Shown here: one piece after another, positions 8,560-17,736 of the stretch | Position numbering within the stretch: the first letter of the stretch is position 1 | Layout of the letters: every line of letters begins with the position of its first letter | From: Psychroserpens luteus | GTDB taxonomy: Bacteria; Bacteroidota; Bacteroidia; Flavobacteriales; Flavobacteriaceae | Assembly (NCBI RefSeq): GCF_015319355.1 | Contig: NZ_JADILU010000003.1 | Coordinates: 1 to 64,000 of the forward strand | Length of the DNA: 64,000 nt | Reading direction: 5' to 3' | Made by a program: the position numbers and the translations under genes | Notes under the pieces: model-generated | The model's database searches: none | Told to the model about the DNA's origin: nothing | What the model saw: the letters and a program-made list of their open reading frames with translations, nothing else

Positions 8560-9057
8560 CTAGTAGCGCTTCGGAAATTCTATAACTTCAAGATTTTCAA
8601 TTTTTTTACCATCAATTGTAAAACGAAGCATTGTTCTTACGTTATGAAACCCATGTTTACCAACAGCTCCTGGATTCATGTGAATCAAATTATAACGCTT
8701 ATCTGGCATGACTTTCAAGATGTGCGAATGTCCGCAGATAAAAATACGTGGCGGATTTTCCTTAATTAAATCGCGAGTTCTTATATTGTATTTTGGTGGA
8801 TAGCCTCCAATATGTGTCATAAAAACATCGACGTCTTCACACATAAATCTATTATTCTCAGGAAATTCTAATCGAGCTTTAGCATCATCAATATTGCCAT
8901 AAACAGCTCGTAATGGTTTTAGCGCTTTAATTTTATCGGTCACTTCTAAATCTCCAATATCTCCAGCATGCCAGACTTCATCTGCTAGTTTAACGTGTTT
9001 TAAGATAGCGTCATCTATGTAGCTATGTGTGTCAGAGAGTAATAGTATTTTTTTCAT
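8560..9057 (-). CDS. YfcE/MJ0936-type metallophosphoesterase (phosphodiesterase)
   Basis: 165 residues. The binuclear-metal phosphoesterase motifs appear in order: DTH (about 9-11), GDIGD (32-36), GNID (54-57), THIGG (about 82) and GHSH (about 109-112). Short single-domain members hydrolyse phosphodiesters, but the physiological substrate is often unknown. It is divergent from truA. Two copies of the TTCCGAAGAAA word lie in the intergenic region and a third copy of its core overlaps the end of this gene. Confidence 0.92.
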   Translation of the reverse strand: MKKILLLSDTHSYIDDAILKHVKLADEVWHAGDIGDLEVTDKIKALKPLRAVYGNIDDAKARLEFPENNRFMCEDVDVFMTHIGGYPPKYNIRTRDLIKENPPRIFICGHSHILKVMPDKRYNLIHMNPGAVGKHGFHNVRTMLRFTIDGKKIENLEVIEFPKRY

Positions 9058-9158
9058 TCCTGTCCTAAATCCTTTCCGAAGAAAGTAATTTTTAAATTTA
9101 TATCTAGAGTTCTGTTATTTTAAAGTTTCCGAAGAAAACCTTTTAATTGTGTTAATAT

Positions 9159-9180
9159 GATTCCTGTCTTCGTAGGAATC
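9159..9180. repeat. REP-like palindrome, TTCCTG family, copy 1
   Basis: GATTCCT and AGGAATC flank an 8-base loop. It matches the inverted copy at 47455-47475 at 19 of 22 positions. It ends three bases before the truA -7 box. Confidence 0.6.
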
Positions 9181-9183
9181 AAT

Positions 9184-9191
9184 TATCTTTG
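9184..9191 (+). promoter_or_regulatory. -7 box of truA
   Basis: TATCTTTG, 25 bases before the TTG start at 9217. This placement excludes the upstream in-frame ATG at 9157 as the start. Confidence 0.6.
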
Positions 9192-9216
9192 TGCTTTCAC
9201 AAAAGTAAGGTTTCTA

Positions 9217-9957
9217 TTGCGTTTTTTTATCGAATTATCATATAACGGAAAAGCATATCATGGTTGGCAAAATCAGCCAGACGCAATTTCTGTACAAGAG
9301 GTTTTAGAGAAAGCTTTATCTACAATATTAAAGCAGAAAATTGCTGTAGCTGGAGCTGGTAGAACAGATACTGGAGTGCATGCATCACAGATGTTTGCGC
9401 ATTTTGATTTTGATGGTAATTTACCAGACAACATTATTTTTAGACTGAATTCCTATTTACCAAACGATGTAGCGATTTCAACTATTTTTGAAGTCAAAGA
9501 TGATGCTCATGCGCGTTTTCATGCTGTGAGTAGAACTTATAATTATAGAATTTCTACTAAAAAAAATGTATTTAACTATGACTTTGCATATGCCTTGCAA
9601 AAATCATTAGACATCCATTTGATGAATAAGGCTTGTGAAATTCTATTGCAGTATAAGAATTTTCAATGCTTCTCTAAAGTGAATACAGATGTAAAAACGT
9701 ATAATTGTAACCTTATGCAAGCGCATTGGACAGTTGAAAATGACGAATTAATATTTACAATTAAAGCCGATCGTTTTTTAAGAAATATGGTGAGAGCCAT
9801 TGTAGGAACTTTGATTAATATTGGTTTAGGTAAATTGGAAGTTGAAAAATTACATGATATTTTAGAATCTAAAGATAGAGGTGAGGCGGGATTTTCGGTT
9901 CCTGCTCATGGTTTATATCTTGTGAGTGTTGAATATCCAGAAGATATAAAAAAGTAG
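9217..9957 (+). CDS. truA: tRNA pseudouridine(38-40) synthase TruA
   Basis: 246 residues from a TTG start at 9217. The frame is open to an ATG at 9157, but the conserved N-terminus (RFFIELSYNGKAYHGWQ) begins at the TTG and the -7 box lies between the two. Converts uridines 38-40 of the tRNA anticodon arm to pseudouridine. The catalytic Asp is in the AGRTDTGVHA motif, and FHAVSRTYNYRI plus the late FLRNMVRAIVG are family signatures. The ABC exporter gene follows after 37 bases, suggesting co-transcription. Confidence 0.95.
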   Translation: MRFFIELSYNGKAYHGWQNQPDAISVQEVLEKALSTILKQKIAVAGAGRTDTGVHASQMFAHFDFDGNLPDNIIFRLNSYLPNDVAISTIFEVKDDAHARFHAVSRTYNYRISTKKNVFNYDFAYALQKSLDIHLMNKACEILLQYKNFQCFSKVNTDVKTYNCNLMQAHWTVENDELIFTIKADRFLRNMVRAIVGTLINIGLGKLEVEKLHDILESKDRGEAGFSVPAHGLYLVSVEYPEDIKK

Positions 9958-9994
9958 TAAATTAATAAGATTCTCGATTGATCGGGAAATACAT

Positions 9995-11761
9995 ATGGAA
10001 AACAAAAAGAATAAAGTCTTTGATCTTACTTTGTTTAAGCGATTGCTTCAATACATCAAGCCTTATAGGTCTGTATTTATTGTATCGTTGGTTTGTGTGG
10101 TTGGTTTGGCAGTTTTTGGTGCTTTAAGACCTTTAGTTTTGCAAAAAGCAATTGATGAGCATGTGGCTTTAAAACAATATGATGGGTTTCTATTCTACAT
10201 TATTTTAATGCTGGTTTTATTAATTCTGGAAGTTGTTAGTCAGTTGTTTTTTATCTATTATGCCAATTGGCTTGGACAATCTATTGTTAAGGATATTAGA
10301 GTCAAATTATACAATCATGTTCTACGGTTTAGAATGAAATACTATGATAGTTCTTCTGTTGGTGTTTTAATTACCAGAACTGTAACAGATATGGAACGTA
10401 TTGCTGCTATTTTTGGAGAAGGACTTTTCATGATTTTCAGTGATCTTCTCAAGATGCTCGTTGTTGGCGGAATGATGTTTTACATGAATTGGAAGCTAAG
10501 CCTTATTGCATTTATTACCATGCCTATAGTTTTGTTTGCTACTAAGATTTTTCAGAGATATATGAAACGTGCTTTTGAGGAAGTGCGTAATGAGGTTTCT
10601 AATTTGAATTCTTTTGTGCAAGAACGCGTTACTGGGATGAAAATACTTCAACTATTTACAAGAGAAGATACCGAATTTAAGAAATTTAAAGAAATTAATG
10701 AACGTCATAAAAAAGGTTGGTTAAAAACGGTTTGGTATAACTCTGTGTTTTTTCCAATTGCAGATTTGTTATCCTCCATAACGTTAGGAACTATTATTTG
10801 GGTTGGAGGATTAAGCGTTGTTTTTAGTGGTACAGCTACTGAAGGTGATTTGTTCGCATTTATCATGTTCGTACCAATGCTCTTTAGACCTTTAAACCAG
10901 ATTGCGAATAAATTCAATACACTACAAATGGGAATGGTAGCTGCAGATCGTGTATTTAAAGTTTTAGATACAACATCTCAAATTGACGATTCAGGTACTG
11001 TGATTGCTACGGAATTTAAAGGTGATATTTCATTTAAAGATGTACGTTTTTCTTATGTGGAAGATGAAGAAGTGCTTCAAGGTATTTCGTTAGAGGTTGA
11101 AGCAGGACAAACTATTGCAATTGTTGGTTCTACAGGTGCTGGAAAATCAACAATCATCAATTTATTAAATCGGTTTTATGATATTAATAAAGGCACTATT
11201 TGTATCGACGGAACAGATATAAAAAGCTTGACATTAAAGTCGCTACGTTCTCAAATTGCAGTAGTATTACAAGATGTATTCTTATTTGCAGATACTATTT
11301 TGAATAATATTACACTTAAGGACGAGACGATTTCCGAAGAAAAAGTCATCCAAGCAGCTAAAGATATTGGGATTCATGATTTTATTTCGAGTCTGCCAAA
11401 TGGTTATCATTATAATGTAAAAGAGCGTGGAGCAATGTTGTCATCTGGACAACGACAATTGATTTCATTTTTGAGAGCTTATGTGACTAATCCAAGTATT
11501 TTGGTGTTAGATGAAGCGACGTCGTCTGTAGATTCTTACTCAGAGCAATTGATACAAGACGCAACAGATAAAATCACAAAAGGACGTACGTCTATAGTTA
11601 TTGCACACAGACTAGCAACCATTCAACAAGCGGATCAAATTATTGTTATGGATGCTGGGAAAATTGTAGAAAAAGGAACTCATAATGAACTTCTAAAAGT
11701 TGAAAATGGGTATTATCGTAATTTATATGAGGTTCAGTTTTTAAAGGCTGAGGCTAGTTAA
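9995..11761 (+). CDS. ABC exporter, fused permease and ATPase (MsbA/MdlB-like)
   Basis: 588 residues. The N-terminal half (about 25-310) has six predicted membrane segments of the type I exporter fold. The ATPase half has Walker A GSTGAGKS (378-385), Q-loop VLQDVF, signature LSSGQ (482-486), Walker B ILVLDEA (502-508) and the H-loop in IAHRLATI. It works as a dimer exporting lipids, drugs or peptides; the substrate cannot be read from sequence. It lies 37 bases after truA and ends one base from the convergent DUF3667 gene. The TTCCGAAGAAA word occurs inside it at 11332. Confidence 0.95.
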   Translation: MENKKNKVFDLTLFKRLLQYIKPYRSVFIVSLVCVVGLAVFGALRPLVLQKAIDEHVALKQYDGFLFYIILMLVLLILEVVSQLFFIYYANWLGQSIVKDIRVKLYNHVLRFRMKYYDSSSVGVLITRTVTDMERIAAIFGEGLFMIFSDLLKMLVVGGMMFYMNWKLSLIAFITMPIVLFATKIFQRYMKRAFEEVRNEVSNLNSFVQERVTGMKILQLFTREDTEFKKFKEINERHKKGWLKTVWYNSVFFPIADLLSSITLGTIIWVGGLSVVFSGTATEGDLFAFIMFVPMLFRPLNQIANKFNTLQMGMVAADRVFKVLDTTSQIDDSGTVIATEFKGDISFKDVRFSYVEDEEVLQGISLEVEAGQTIAIVGSTGAGKSTIINLLNRFYDINKGTICIDGTDIKSLTLKSLRSQIAVVLQDVFLFADTILNNITLKDETISEEKVIQAAKDIGIHDFISSLPNGYHYNVKERGAMLSSGQRQLISFLRAYVTNPSILVLDEATSSVDSYSEQLIQDATDKITKGRTSIVIAHRLATIQQADQIIVMDAGKIVEKGTHNELLKVENGYYRNLYEVQFLKAEAS

Positions 11762-11762
11762 G

Positions 11763-12563
11763 TTATTTTTTTGGAGCGAAATCTTGAAGTTCTATAGCTC
11801 CAGTAAGTACAAGTGTTAATACACCTAATATAGAAAAACCAATGTAAATTATAAATCCTATCACTAAAAACAATAGTGTTTTAAGTATCAATTGTTTTGC
11901 ACTCAATTTAAATAATCTTGTGTGGATGTAACAATGATAGATAAAGATGAATAGGTACATTACAGATCCAAACAGCATATACTTTTCAGGAAAAGTTAAT
12001 AATACAAGTAATCCAAAAACTACAGAGAGAATTGAATATACAGACATGCTGTAGAGGTAAAGTATGACATGCTCTGTGTAATTGTATTTTTTATTGTGGT
12101 ATACAATTAAGCTGACTAAAGCAGCAAGCGGAATTAATAAGGAGAAAAATAATGAGGCGTATTCTAAGGAGATATCTGTAGATAGCGCCATAATTTTTTT
12201 GGTAGCTTCATTTTGAGCAGAATCTAAATCACCAACAATTGAAGATGCATTTACATACTTTTTATAAAACTTGCTTATAATATATACGTTTAAACCATTT
12301 ATGGTTAGAATAATCCCGAAGAAACTAACAGGATTAACATAACGTTTTCTAACACCTTCTATGTAGCTCCCAATTACAACTTCTGGTTTTTTAAATAAAT
12401 CAATAAAAGTTCTCAACAACTTATTGTCATAATTGAAAAATGTTTCGCTAATGTGTTCAAAAAGATTTTTGAAGGTGAGACGATTTCTTATGACTTTTCC
12501 TCCACATGTGTTACAGAAATCACTGTTTAATGGTAGTTGAGTATTACAGTTTTTACAATTCAT
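11763..12563 (-). CDS. DUF3667 membrane protein with N-terminal zinc ribbon (paralogue 1)
   Basis: 266 residues. It starts with a CxxC...CxxC zinc ribbon (MNCKNCNTQLPLNSDFCNTC), then VIRNRLTFKNLFEHISETFFN and LLRTFIDLFKKPEVVIGSYIEGVRKRYVNP-type sequence that defines DUF3667, then about five membrane segments. Role unknown. A close paralogue lies 13 bases upstream on the same strand, and cdaA directly precedes that, so all three are probably one transcript. Confidence 0.9.
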   Translation of the reverse strand: MNCKNCNTQLPLNSDFCNTCGGKVIRNRLTFKNLFEHISETFFNYDNKLLRTFIDLFKKPEVVIGSYIEGVRKRYVNPVSFFGIILTINGLNVYIISKFYKKYVNASSIVGDLDSAQNEATKKIMALSTDISLEYASLFFSLLIPLAALVSLIVYHNKKYNYTEHVILYLYSMSVYSILSVVFGLLVLLTFPEKYMLFGSVMYLFIFIYHCYIHTRLFKLSAKQLILKTLLFLVIGFIIYIGFSILGVLTLVLTGAIELQDFAPKK

Positions 12564-12576
12564 GAAGTAAAAAAAA

Positions 12577-13380
12577 TTAAATTTTTGTGATTATAGCAAA
12601 CACAAATATCGCTATCGCAATCAAAATTCCTATGGTAAAGAAAATAACAAAAAACATGATCATAACTAGTAAAAAGTGAGCGACAGCTTCCCAAAAAGAA
12701 GTATTAAATACGCGTTTTAAAATGTATAAGAGATAGATATATACAAGTATAGAAACAAAACCAGCAATGAGGAGGTAATTAAATCCAAAGCATAAGAAAA
12801 AGATACTCAATACAGCTGTAATTATAATAACTTGAGCATTATAATAAAGATTCAAAACTAAATGCTCTGTAAAGTTATATTGTTTTACAGGTTTAAGTAT
12901 CCTGTAAGCTAACCACGTCGCCAAAGTGTATAAAGGCACTGAGCAGATATAAATTATACTTTGGTAATTGTTAATGTCTTCAAGACTTCCTAGAGGATTT
13001 GAACTAAAAGGGTTATCCTTTTCACCAGTAGTAACTTCAAAATCTTTCATGAAATCCATGGTGGTTGCTAAGTCATCACTAAAAAAAGTTTTCATTAAAA
13101 ATACTTGAATCCCAACAAGAGTTAGTGAGATAGCGAAGTACTGCATGACATTGATATACTTTTTTCGAGTTCCTTCTATAAAACCATTAATAACAGTTTC
13201 TGGTTGAGAAAAAAGATGTGTAAACGTTTTTAAAAATTTATTATCAATATTTAAGAATTGCAAGCTAACATCATGCCAAAGGTTTTTTAATGTTAAACGT
13301 TTTCTTATGACTTTAGCTCCACAAATAGGACAAAAATTGATGTTGTCATTTAAAGCAATTTCACAGTTTTTACAATTCAT
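12577..13380 (-). CDS. DUF3667 membrane protein with N-terminal zinc ribbon (paralogue 2)
   Basis: 267 residues with the same plan as its neighbour: zinc ribbon (CKNCEIALNDNINFCPIC), the block VIRKRLTLKNLWHDVSLQFLN, KTFTHLFSQPETVINGFIEG, then several membrane segments. Its ATG directly follows the TAA stop of cdaA with no spacing, which indicates translational coupling. The two paralogues are diverged well beyond a recent duplication. Function unknown; the link to c-di-AMP is positional only. Confidence 0.9.
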   Translation of the reverse strand: MNCKNCEIALNDNINFCPICGAKVIRKRLTLKNLWHDVSLQFLNIDNKFLKTFTHLFSQPETVINGFIEGTRKKYINVMQYFAISLTLVGIQVFLMKTFFSDDLATTMDFMKDFEVTTGEKDNPFSSNPLGSLEDINNYQSIIYICSVPLYTLATWLAYRILKPVKQYNFTEHLVLNLYYNAQVIIITAVLSIFFLCFGFNYLLIAGFVSILVYIYLLYILKRVFNTSFWEAVAHFLLVMIMFFVIFFTIGILIAIAIFVFAIITKI

Positions 13381-14163
13381 TTAAGTGAGGTCTTTATAAA
13401 GTAATGCAGTAAGTTCTTGGATGGTTTCAAATAATACAAATTCTCCGTTTTTTATATAGGAAATTTGCCCAGTTTCTTCACTTACCACTAAAGCAATTGC
13501 ATCTGTTTTTTCTGTAATACCAACTGCTGCACGATGACGTAAACCAAAACGTTGCGGAATATTCTGCTCACTACTAACAGGTAAAATAACACGTGTCGCT
13601 TTTACCACATTATTTTCAATAATCACTGCTCCATCGTGTAACGGACTATTCTTAAAAAAGATACTCTCGATAATAGGTTGTGTCACTTTAATATTCATCT
13701 CATCACCAGTATTGGTCAAAAAATCAAGGTTGTTATTACGTTCTAAAACGATGAGTGCTCCGGTTTTTGATTGTGCCATTTTCTCGCAAGCATTAACAAG
13801 TGCGTTGATATCGGTTTCGGTTTCTACTTCGGTTTTTAAGAATTTCATTTTCTTGAAAAACTTACCACTACCACTTAAATTGGTAGAACCAACCATAAGG
13901 AGGAATTTTCGTATTTCGGGTTGAAAAACAACAATAAGAGCAATAATCCCAACTTTTATAAAACCATCAAATATGCGATGTAGCATATACATATCTAGAA
14001 TATCGGTAACTCTCCAAACGAGATAGATAATGATAATCCCAATAAAAATATTGATAGCTACAGTACCTTTAACCAGTTTGTAGATATAGTAGAGCAGTAT
14101 AGCGACGAGAAAAACGTCGATAAAGTCTATAATCCCAAAATCCCAAAATTTGAATTTATCCAA
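13381..14163 (-). CDS. cdaA: Diadenylate cyclase CdaA
   Basis: 260 residues. Makes c-di-AMP from two ATP. Three N-terminal membrane segments (about 13-30, 35-52, 68-84) are followed by a DisA_N cyclase domain with the catalytic DGA (177-179, LHDGAVI) and RHR (209-211, GLRHRAAVG) motifs intact. The usual Firmicutes partner cdaR (YbbR-like) is absent; instead a small lipoprotein gene precedes it and two DUF3667 membrane genes follow. Order folP, lipoprotein, cdaA on one strand suggests an operon. Confidence 0.96.
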   Translation of the reverse strand: MDKFKFWDFGIIDFIDVFLVAILLYYIYKLVKGTVAINIFIGIIIIYLVWRVTDILDMYMLHRIFDGFIKVGIIALIVVFQPEIRKFLLMVGSTNLSGSGKFFKKMKFLKTEVETETDINALVNACEKMAQSKTGALIVLERNNNLDFLTNTGDEMNIKVTQPIIESIFFKNSPLHDGAVIIENNVVKATRVILPVSSEQNIPQRFGLRHRAAVGITEKTDAIALVVSEETGQISYIKNGEFVLFETIQELTALLYKDLT

Positions 14164-14199
14164 TGGTTAGTGTGTTTCTGTAAATGTAATAATTATTGG

Positions 14200-14886
14200 T
14201 TAATATATGAATTCGTTGTTGTCTATGAATAATTCTTCAATTTTAATATTATCTAAAATTGATTTGAATTCTATATAATCTTGAAAACTTAAATTCTTTT
14301 CAAAATTTAAATATATCATAACAGATTCTTTTGCTTTATTTTTTAAAGCATGTTCTAAATATTTTCTTAGACTCAGATAGTCCCATTTTTTTGATTTTTT
14401 AATTTCTATTATAAGAATATCATTCTGTTGATGATTTTGATTAATAAAATTAGATGTGTCTAATTCACTATTCGAAGATTGTGAATAAGTATTTTTTAAG
14501 TGTCCATCGTTAAATATTACATCTGTAAACTCTAAAAACCCCAAATTTTTAATACTCGTATCACTACAAGTAAAGTAATTCTTGGCATTTTCATTTTTAT
14601 GCAGTTCTGCACTGCGCTTTTTGTCTTGCAAGAATTTTATCTTCGGAATTGCTTGCGCAAGCGTCAATCGTTTATCAACATTAACCAACCAATTAGTGGT
14701 GATAATTAAGTTTTTTCGGTTGAGTTCTACGCTATCTGCTTTGGTTTCATCATAAAACAAATAAGCTTGAGATACATCATGGATTTCGGTGATTTTAGCA
14801 TTTTCAATTTCTGGGAGTTGTAAAATGCGCTCATTTCCGCAGGAAAAAAGAATAATAGAAATTAGTAGTAGATATAAGTTTTTCAT
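14200..14886 (-). CDS. Lipoprotein of unknown function between folP and cdaA
   Basis: 228 residues with a lipobox (IILFSCG, Cys 16). The middle is hydrophilic and Asn/Lys-rich. The C-terminal 60 residues (KAKESVMIYLNFEKNLSFQDYIEFKSILD and following) weakly resemble the periplasmic part of ExbD/TolR-type proteins in alternation and placement, but this is inference only. It lies between folP and cdaA on the same strand, 36 bases before cdaA. Its setting next to a membrane cyclase makes an accessory role in c-di-AMP control possible. Confidence 0.8.
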   Translation of the reverse strand: MKNLYLLLISIILFSCGNERILQLPEIENAKITEIHDVSQAYLFYDETKADSVELNRKNLIITTNWLVNVDKRLTLAQAIPKIKFLQDKKRSAELHKNENAKNYFTCSDTSIKNLGFLEFTDVIFNDGHLKNTYSQSSNSELDTSNFINQNHQQNDILIIEIKKSKKWDYLSLRKYLEHALKNKAKESVMIYLNFEKNLSFQDYIEFKSILDNIKIEELFIDNNEFIY

Positions 14887-14899
14887 AGTTTCAATTTAA

Positions 14900-14930
14900 A
14901 ACCTACAAGGTTCCAAAAACCTTGCAGGTT
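14900..14930. repeat. Palindromic element after folP (AACCTrCAAGGTT family)
   Basis: AACCTACAAGGTT, 5-base loop, AACCTTGCAGGTT: 13-base arms with one mismatch. It overlaps the folP stop codon by two bases and may act as its terminator or be a REP-like repeat. Confidence 0.6.
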
Positions 14931-15750
14931 AGTGTAATTTTTGGGTTAGTTGGATACATTCCATCGCTTCTTTTACATCGTGAACTCTTAAAATATTAGC
15001 GCCTTTTTGTAAAGCGATGGTGTTGAGAACAGTGGTTCCGTTTAGCGCTTCTTCTTGAGCACTATTTAAAGTTTTATAAATCATAGATTTTCTAGAAAGT
15101 CCAGCGAGAAGAGGCAAGTCGGTTATTTTTAGGAGCTCAAATTTATTGAGTAATTCGAAATTCTGCTCCAAAGTTTTAGCAAATCCAAAACCTGGATCTA
15201 TAATTAAATCAATGATGCCTAATGCTCTGGCTTTTGCAATCCGTTCAGAAAAATAAAACAAAATATCCTTGACCAAATTATCATAATTGGTGAGGTTTTT
15301 CATCGTTTTAGGATTCCCTTTCATATGCATCATAATGTAAGGCACTTTCAAATGAGCAACTGTTTTGAGCATGTTTTCGTCTAAATGTCCAGCCGAAATA
15401 TCATTAATCATGCATGCACCAGCTTCAATCGCTTGTTGCGCCACTTGACTTCTAAAAGTATCTACGGAAATGAGCGTGTCTGGAAACTCGTTAAGAATCA
15501 ATTTAATTATTGGAATCACACGATTTAATTCTTCTTCTGCCGAAACATCATCTGCATCTGGTCTAGAACTGTAACCACCAATATCAATAAACGTTGCACC
15601 TTGATCTATCATAGCTTTCACTTGATTCACAATGGTTGACGTATTTTTATAGTTGCCACCATCATAGAAAGAATCTGGTGTCACATTAAGAATCCCCATC
15701 ACTTTGGGAGTTGATAAATCTATGAGTTTGCCTTTACAATTTATGGTCAT
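14929..15750 (-). CDS. folP: Dihydropteroate synthase
   Basis: 273 residues from ATG 15750. The frame is open to a TTG at 15783, but the conserved start is MTINCKGKLIDL. Condenses p-aminobenzoate with the pterin diphosphate in folate synthesis. Signatures: MGILNVTPDSFYDGG (pterin loop 1), IGGYSSRPDA (loop 2), ISVDTFR, INDISAG, MHMKGNPKTM, DPGFGFAKT, LAGLSRKS and LRVHDV. All key residues appear intact. It is first in the minus-strand run leading through a lipoprotein to cdaA. Confidence 0.96.
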   Translation of the reverse strand: MTINCKGKLIDLSTPKVMGILNVTPDSFYDGGNYKNTSTIVNQVKAMIDQGATFIDIGGYSSRPDADDVSAEEELNRVIPIIKLILNEFPDTLISVDTFRSQVAQQAIEAGACMINDISAGHLDENMLKTVAHLKVPYIMMHMKGNPKTMKNLTNYDNLVKDILFYFSERIAKARALGIIDLIIDPGFGFAKTLEQNFELLNKFELLKITDLPLLAGLSRKSMIYKTLNSAQEEALNGTTVLNTIALQKGANILRVHDVKEAMECIQLTQKLH

Positions 15751-15810
15751 AAATGGATTTAGAATTTGATTTTGTAGGTTCAAATTAGTGCGATATTCAT
15801 AAAAAACCTG

Positions 15811-15847
15811 AATTTGGAACGTTGCACTTTGAACTCTGAACTATTTA
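15811..15847. repeat. Degenerate GAAC/TTGAAC short tandem sequence
   Basis: TTTGGAACGTTGCACTTTG followed by AACTCTGAACT: an irregular iteration of TTTGAACT-like units in the divergent folP/DUF1599 spacer. Similar simple repeats are common between flavobacterial genes. Confidence 0.4.
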
Positions 15848-15878
15848 AGCGAAATTTACGGAAAATTAAATGTTTTAG

Positions 15879-16415
15879 ATGCAAGATACTTCAAAACAAT
15901 ATGATGATGTAATTTCAACATGCAGAAGTCTTTTTATTAATAAAATGAAAGACTATGGAAGTGCATGGAGAATTCTAAGATTACCATCGTTAACCGATCA
16001 AATTTTTATTAAAGCCCAACGTATTAGAGGTTTGCAACAAAACAACGAGCGTAAGGTTGATGAAGGGGAAGTGAGCGAATTTATTGGGATTATCAATTAT
16101 TGTACAATGGCTTTAATTCAATTAGAAAAAGGTGTTGTAGAACAACCAGATTTATCTTTAGAAGAAGCTATTGATTTGTATGATGATAAAATTGCAATCA
16201 CTAAACAACTCATGATGGATAAAAACCATGATTATGGTGAAGCCTGGAGAGAGATGCGTGTGAGTAGTTTAACAGATTTGATTTTACAAAAATTATTGCG
16301 TGTTAAACAAATTGAAGATAATGCAGGGAAGACATTAGTAAGTGAAGGGATTGATGCTAACTATCAGGATATGATTAATTATTCGGTATTTGCGTTGATT
16401 CATTTAAATAATTAA
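15879..16415 (+). CDS. DUF1599 protein (nucleotide-modification-associated domain), internally duplicated
   Basis: 178 residues made of two copies of one domain: KMKDYGSAWRILRLPSLTDQIFIKAQRI (about 24-50) and KNHDYGEAWREMRVSSLTDLILQKLLRV (about 114-142), each followed by an INY(C/S)xxALIxL segment. DUF1599 is linked to nucleotide metabolism by comparative genomics, but no activity is established here. It heads a probable operon; the DoxX-like gene starts 30 bases downstream. Cytoplasmic, with no signal peptide. Confidence 0.88.
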   Translation: MQDTSKQYDDVISTCRSLFINKMKDYGSAWRILRLPSLTDQIFIKAQRIRGLQQNNERKVDEGEVSEFIGIINYCTMALIQLEKGVVEQPDLSLEEAIDLYDDKIAITKQLMMDKNHDYGEAWREMRVSSLTDLILQKLLRVKQIEDNAGKTLVSEGIDANYQDMINYSVFALIHLNN

Positions 16416-16445
16416 AGCTAGTTTATTAAAAACATCTCATTTCAT

Positions 16446-17726
16446 ATGAAAATATTTATTACTATTTCAAGACTTATTGTAGGAAGTTTATTTATCGTTT
16501 CAGGTTTAATTAAATGTAACGATACCATAGGTTTTTCATACAAATTGAACGATTATTTTGCGCAAGATGTTTTAAACTTAGAGTTTTTAATTCCGTATTC
16601 TTTATTACTTGCAGTATGTATTTGTGTTGTTGAAATTGTACTAGGTGTTGCAGTGATTTTTGGATTAAAGAGTAAACTTTCATCTGCATTAATTTTATTA
16701 ATGATGTTGTTTTTTACATGGCTCACTTGGTATACCTCAAGTTGCTTAGTAGCTCAAGATGCTGCAGGAAGATTAGGACAAGAATTTACTCAAAACTGTG
16801 TAACAGATTGCGGTTGCTTTGGAGATGCCTTAAAATTAGCTCCAAAAGAATCCTTTTATAAAGATCTCTTTTTGTTGATTTTTACAATCCCATTATTCTT
16901 TTTTGCTTTTAAAAATAAGATTCAAAAAAATACTAAGACCCAAGATTGGTTTTACATGATTGCATCTTCAGTATTGATTTTTGGATTTGGAGTTTTAGTT
17001 ATAGGTTGGTGGTTTACTTTAATCTTTTCAATGGTTTTATTTGCAGTTGTATTCCTAATAAAAAATAACACTAAAGGAGATTGGTTATCATTGTTAGCTG
17101 CCTATGTGATCTGTTTAGGCTTTACGTACTATTGCTTAGAAAACTTACCATTAAAAGATTTTAGAGCTTATAAAATTGGAGATAACTTCCAAGAAAATAT
17201 GACATTACCTGCAGATGCTCAAAAAGCAGTGACAGATTATATTTGGACCTATAAATTAGAAGGAAAAGAACAAACGATCACAGATAGAGGTCGTGGACCA
17301 GAAAAATATGATGAAATAGTAGGAGTAGAGACTATCATTATTACAGAAGGTGATGAGCCTAAAATACAAGATTTTACAATAGAATCTGAAGATGAGGATT
17401 TAACACAACAATTTTTAGAACTTGAAAAATTGGTGATGATTGTGTCATATAGTTTAGAAAAAGCAGATCCAGATGGTATGAAAGCTCTTAAATTGATGGC
17501 AGATGAAGCTCAGGAAAAAGGTTATACTGTAATTGGTTTAACAGCTTCTGGAGAAAAAAAGAAAAAAGAAGTTAGAGAAGTTTATAGTCTGGATTTTGAT
17601 TTTTATCTCTGTGATGAAAAAGTTTTAAAAACGGTAGTAAGATCAAATCCAGGGGTTCTTATTTTAGAAAAAGGAACAGTGACTCAAAAAGTACACTGGA
17701 ATGATATTGATGACCTTGAATTTTAA
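16446..17726 (+). CDS. BT_3928-family DoxX-like membrane protein with C-terminal thioredoxin-like domain
   Basis: 426 residues. Residues 1-150 have four membrane segments of the DoxX/MauE type (RLIVGSLFIVSGLIKCNDTIGF) and a cysteine cluster CVTDCGCFGD at about 119-128; more membrane segments run to about 240; the C-terminal half is soluble and resembles a thioredoxin fold (VIGLTASGEKKKKEVREVY...FDFYLCDEKVLKTVVRSNPG). Likely handles thiol or disulfide electrons at the inner membrane; inference from the MauE-like half. In the same cluster with DUF1599 and tpiA. Confidence 0.85.
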   Translation: MKIFITISRLIVGSLFIVSGLIKCNDTIGFSYKLNDYFAQDVLNLEFLIPYSLLLAVCICVVEIVLGVAVIFGLKSKLSSALILLMMLFFTWLTWYTSSCLVAQDAAGRLGQEFTQNCVTDCGCFGDALKLAPKESFYKDLFLLIFTIPLFFFAFKNKIQKNTKTQDWFYMIASSVLIFGFGVLVIGWWFTLIFSMVLFAVVFLIKNNTKGDWLSLLAAYVICLGFTYYCLENLPLKDFRAYKIGDNFQENMTLPADAQKAVTDYIWTYKLEGKEQTITDRGRGPEKYDEIVGVETIIITEGDEPKIQDFTIESEDEDLTQQFLELEKLVMIVSYSLEKADPDGMKALKLMADEAQEKGYTVIGLTASGEKKKKEVREVYSLDFDFYLCDEKVLKTVVRSNPGVLILEKGTVTQKVHWNDIDDLEF

Positions 17727-17736
17727 AATGAGTTTT

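Noticed and set aside
9157-9216. Upstream ATG start for TruA at 9157
   Set aside because: It lies before the -7 box and inside a REP-like palindrome; the conserved N-terminus starts at TTG 9217.
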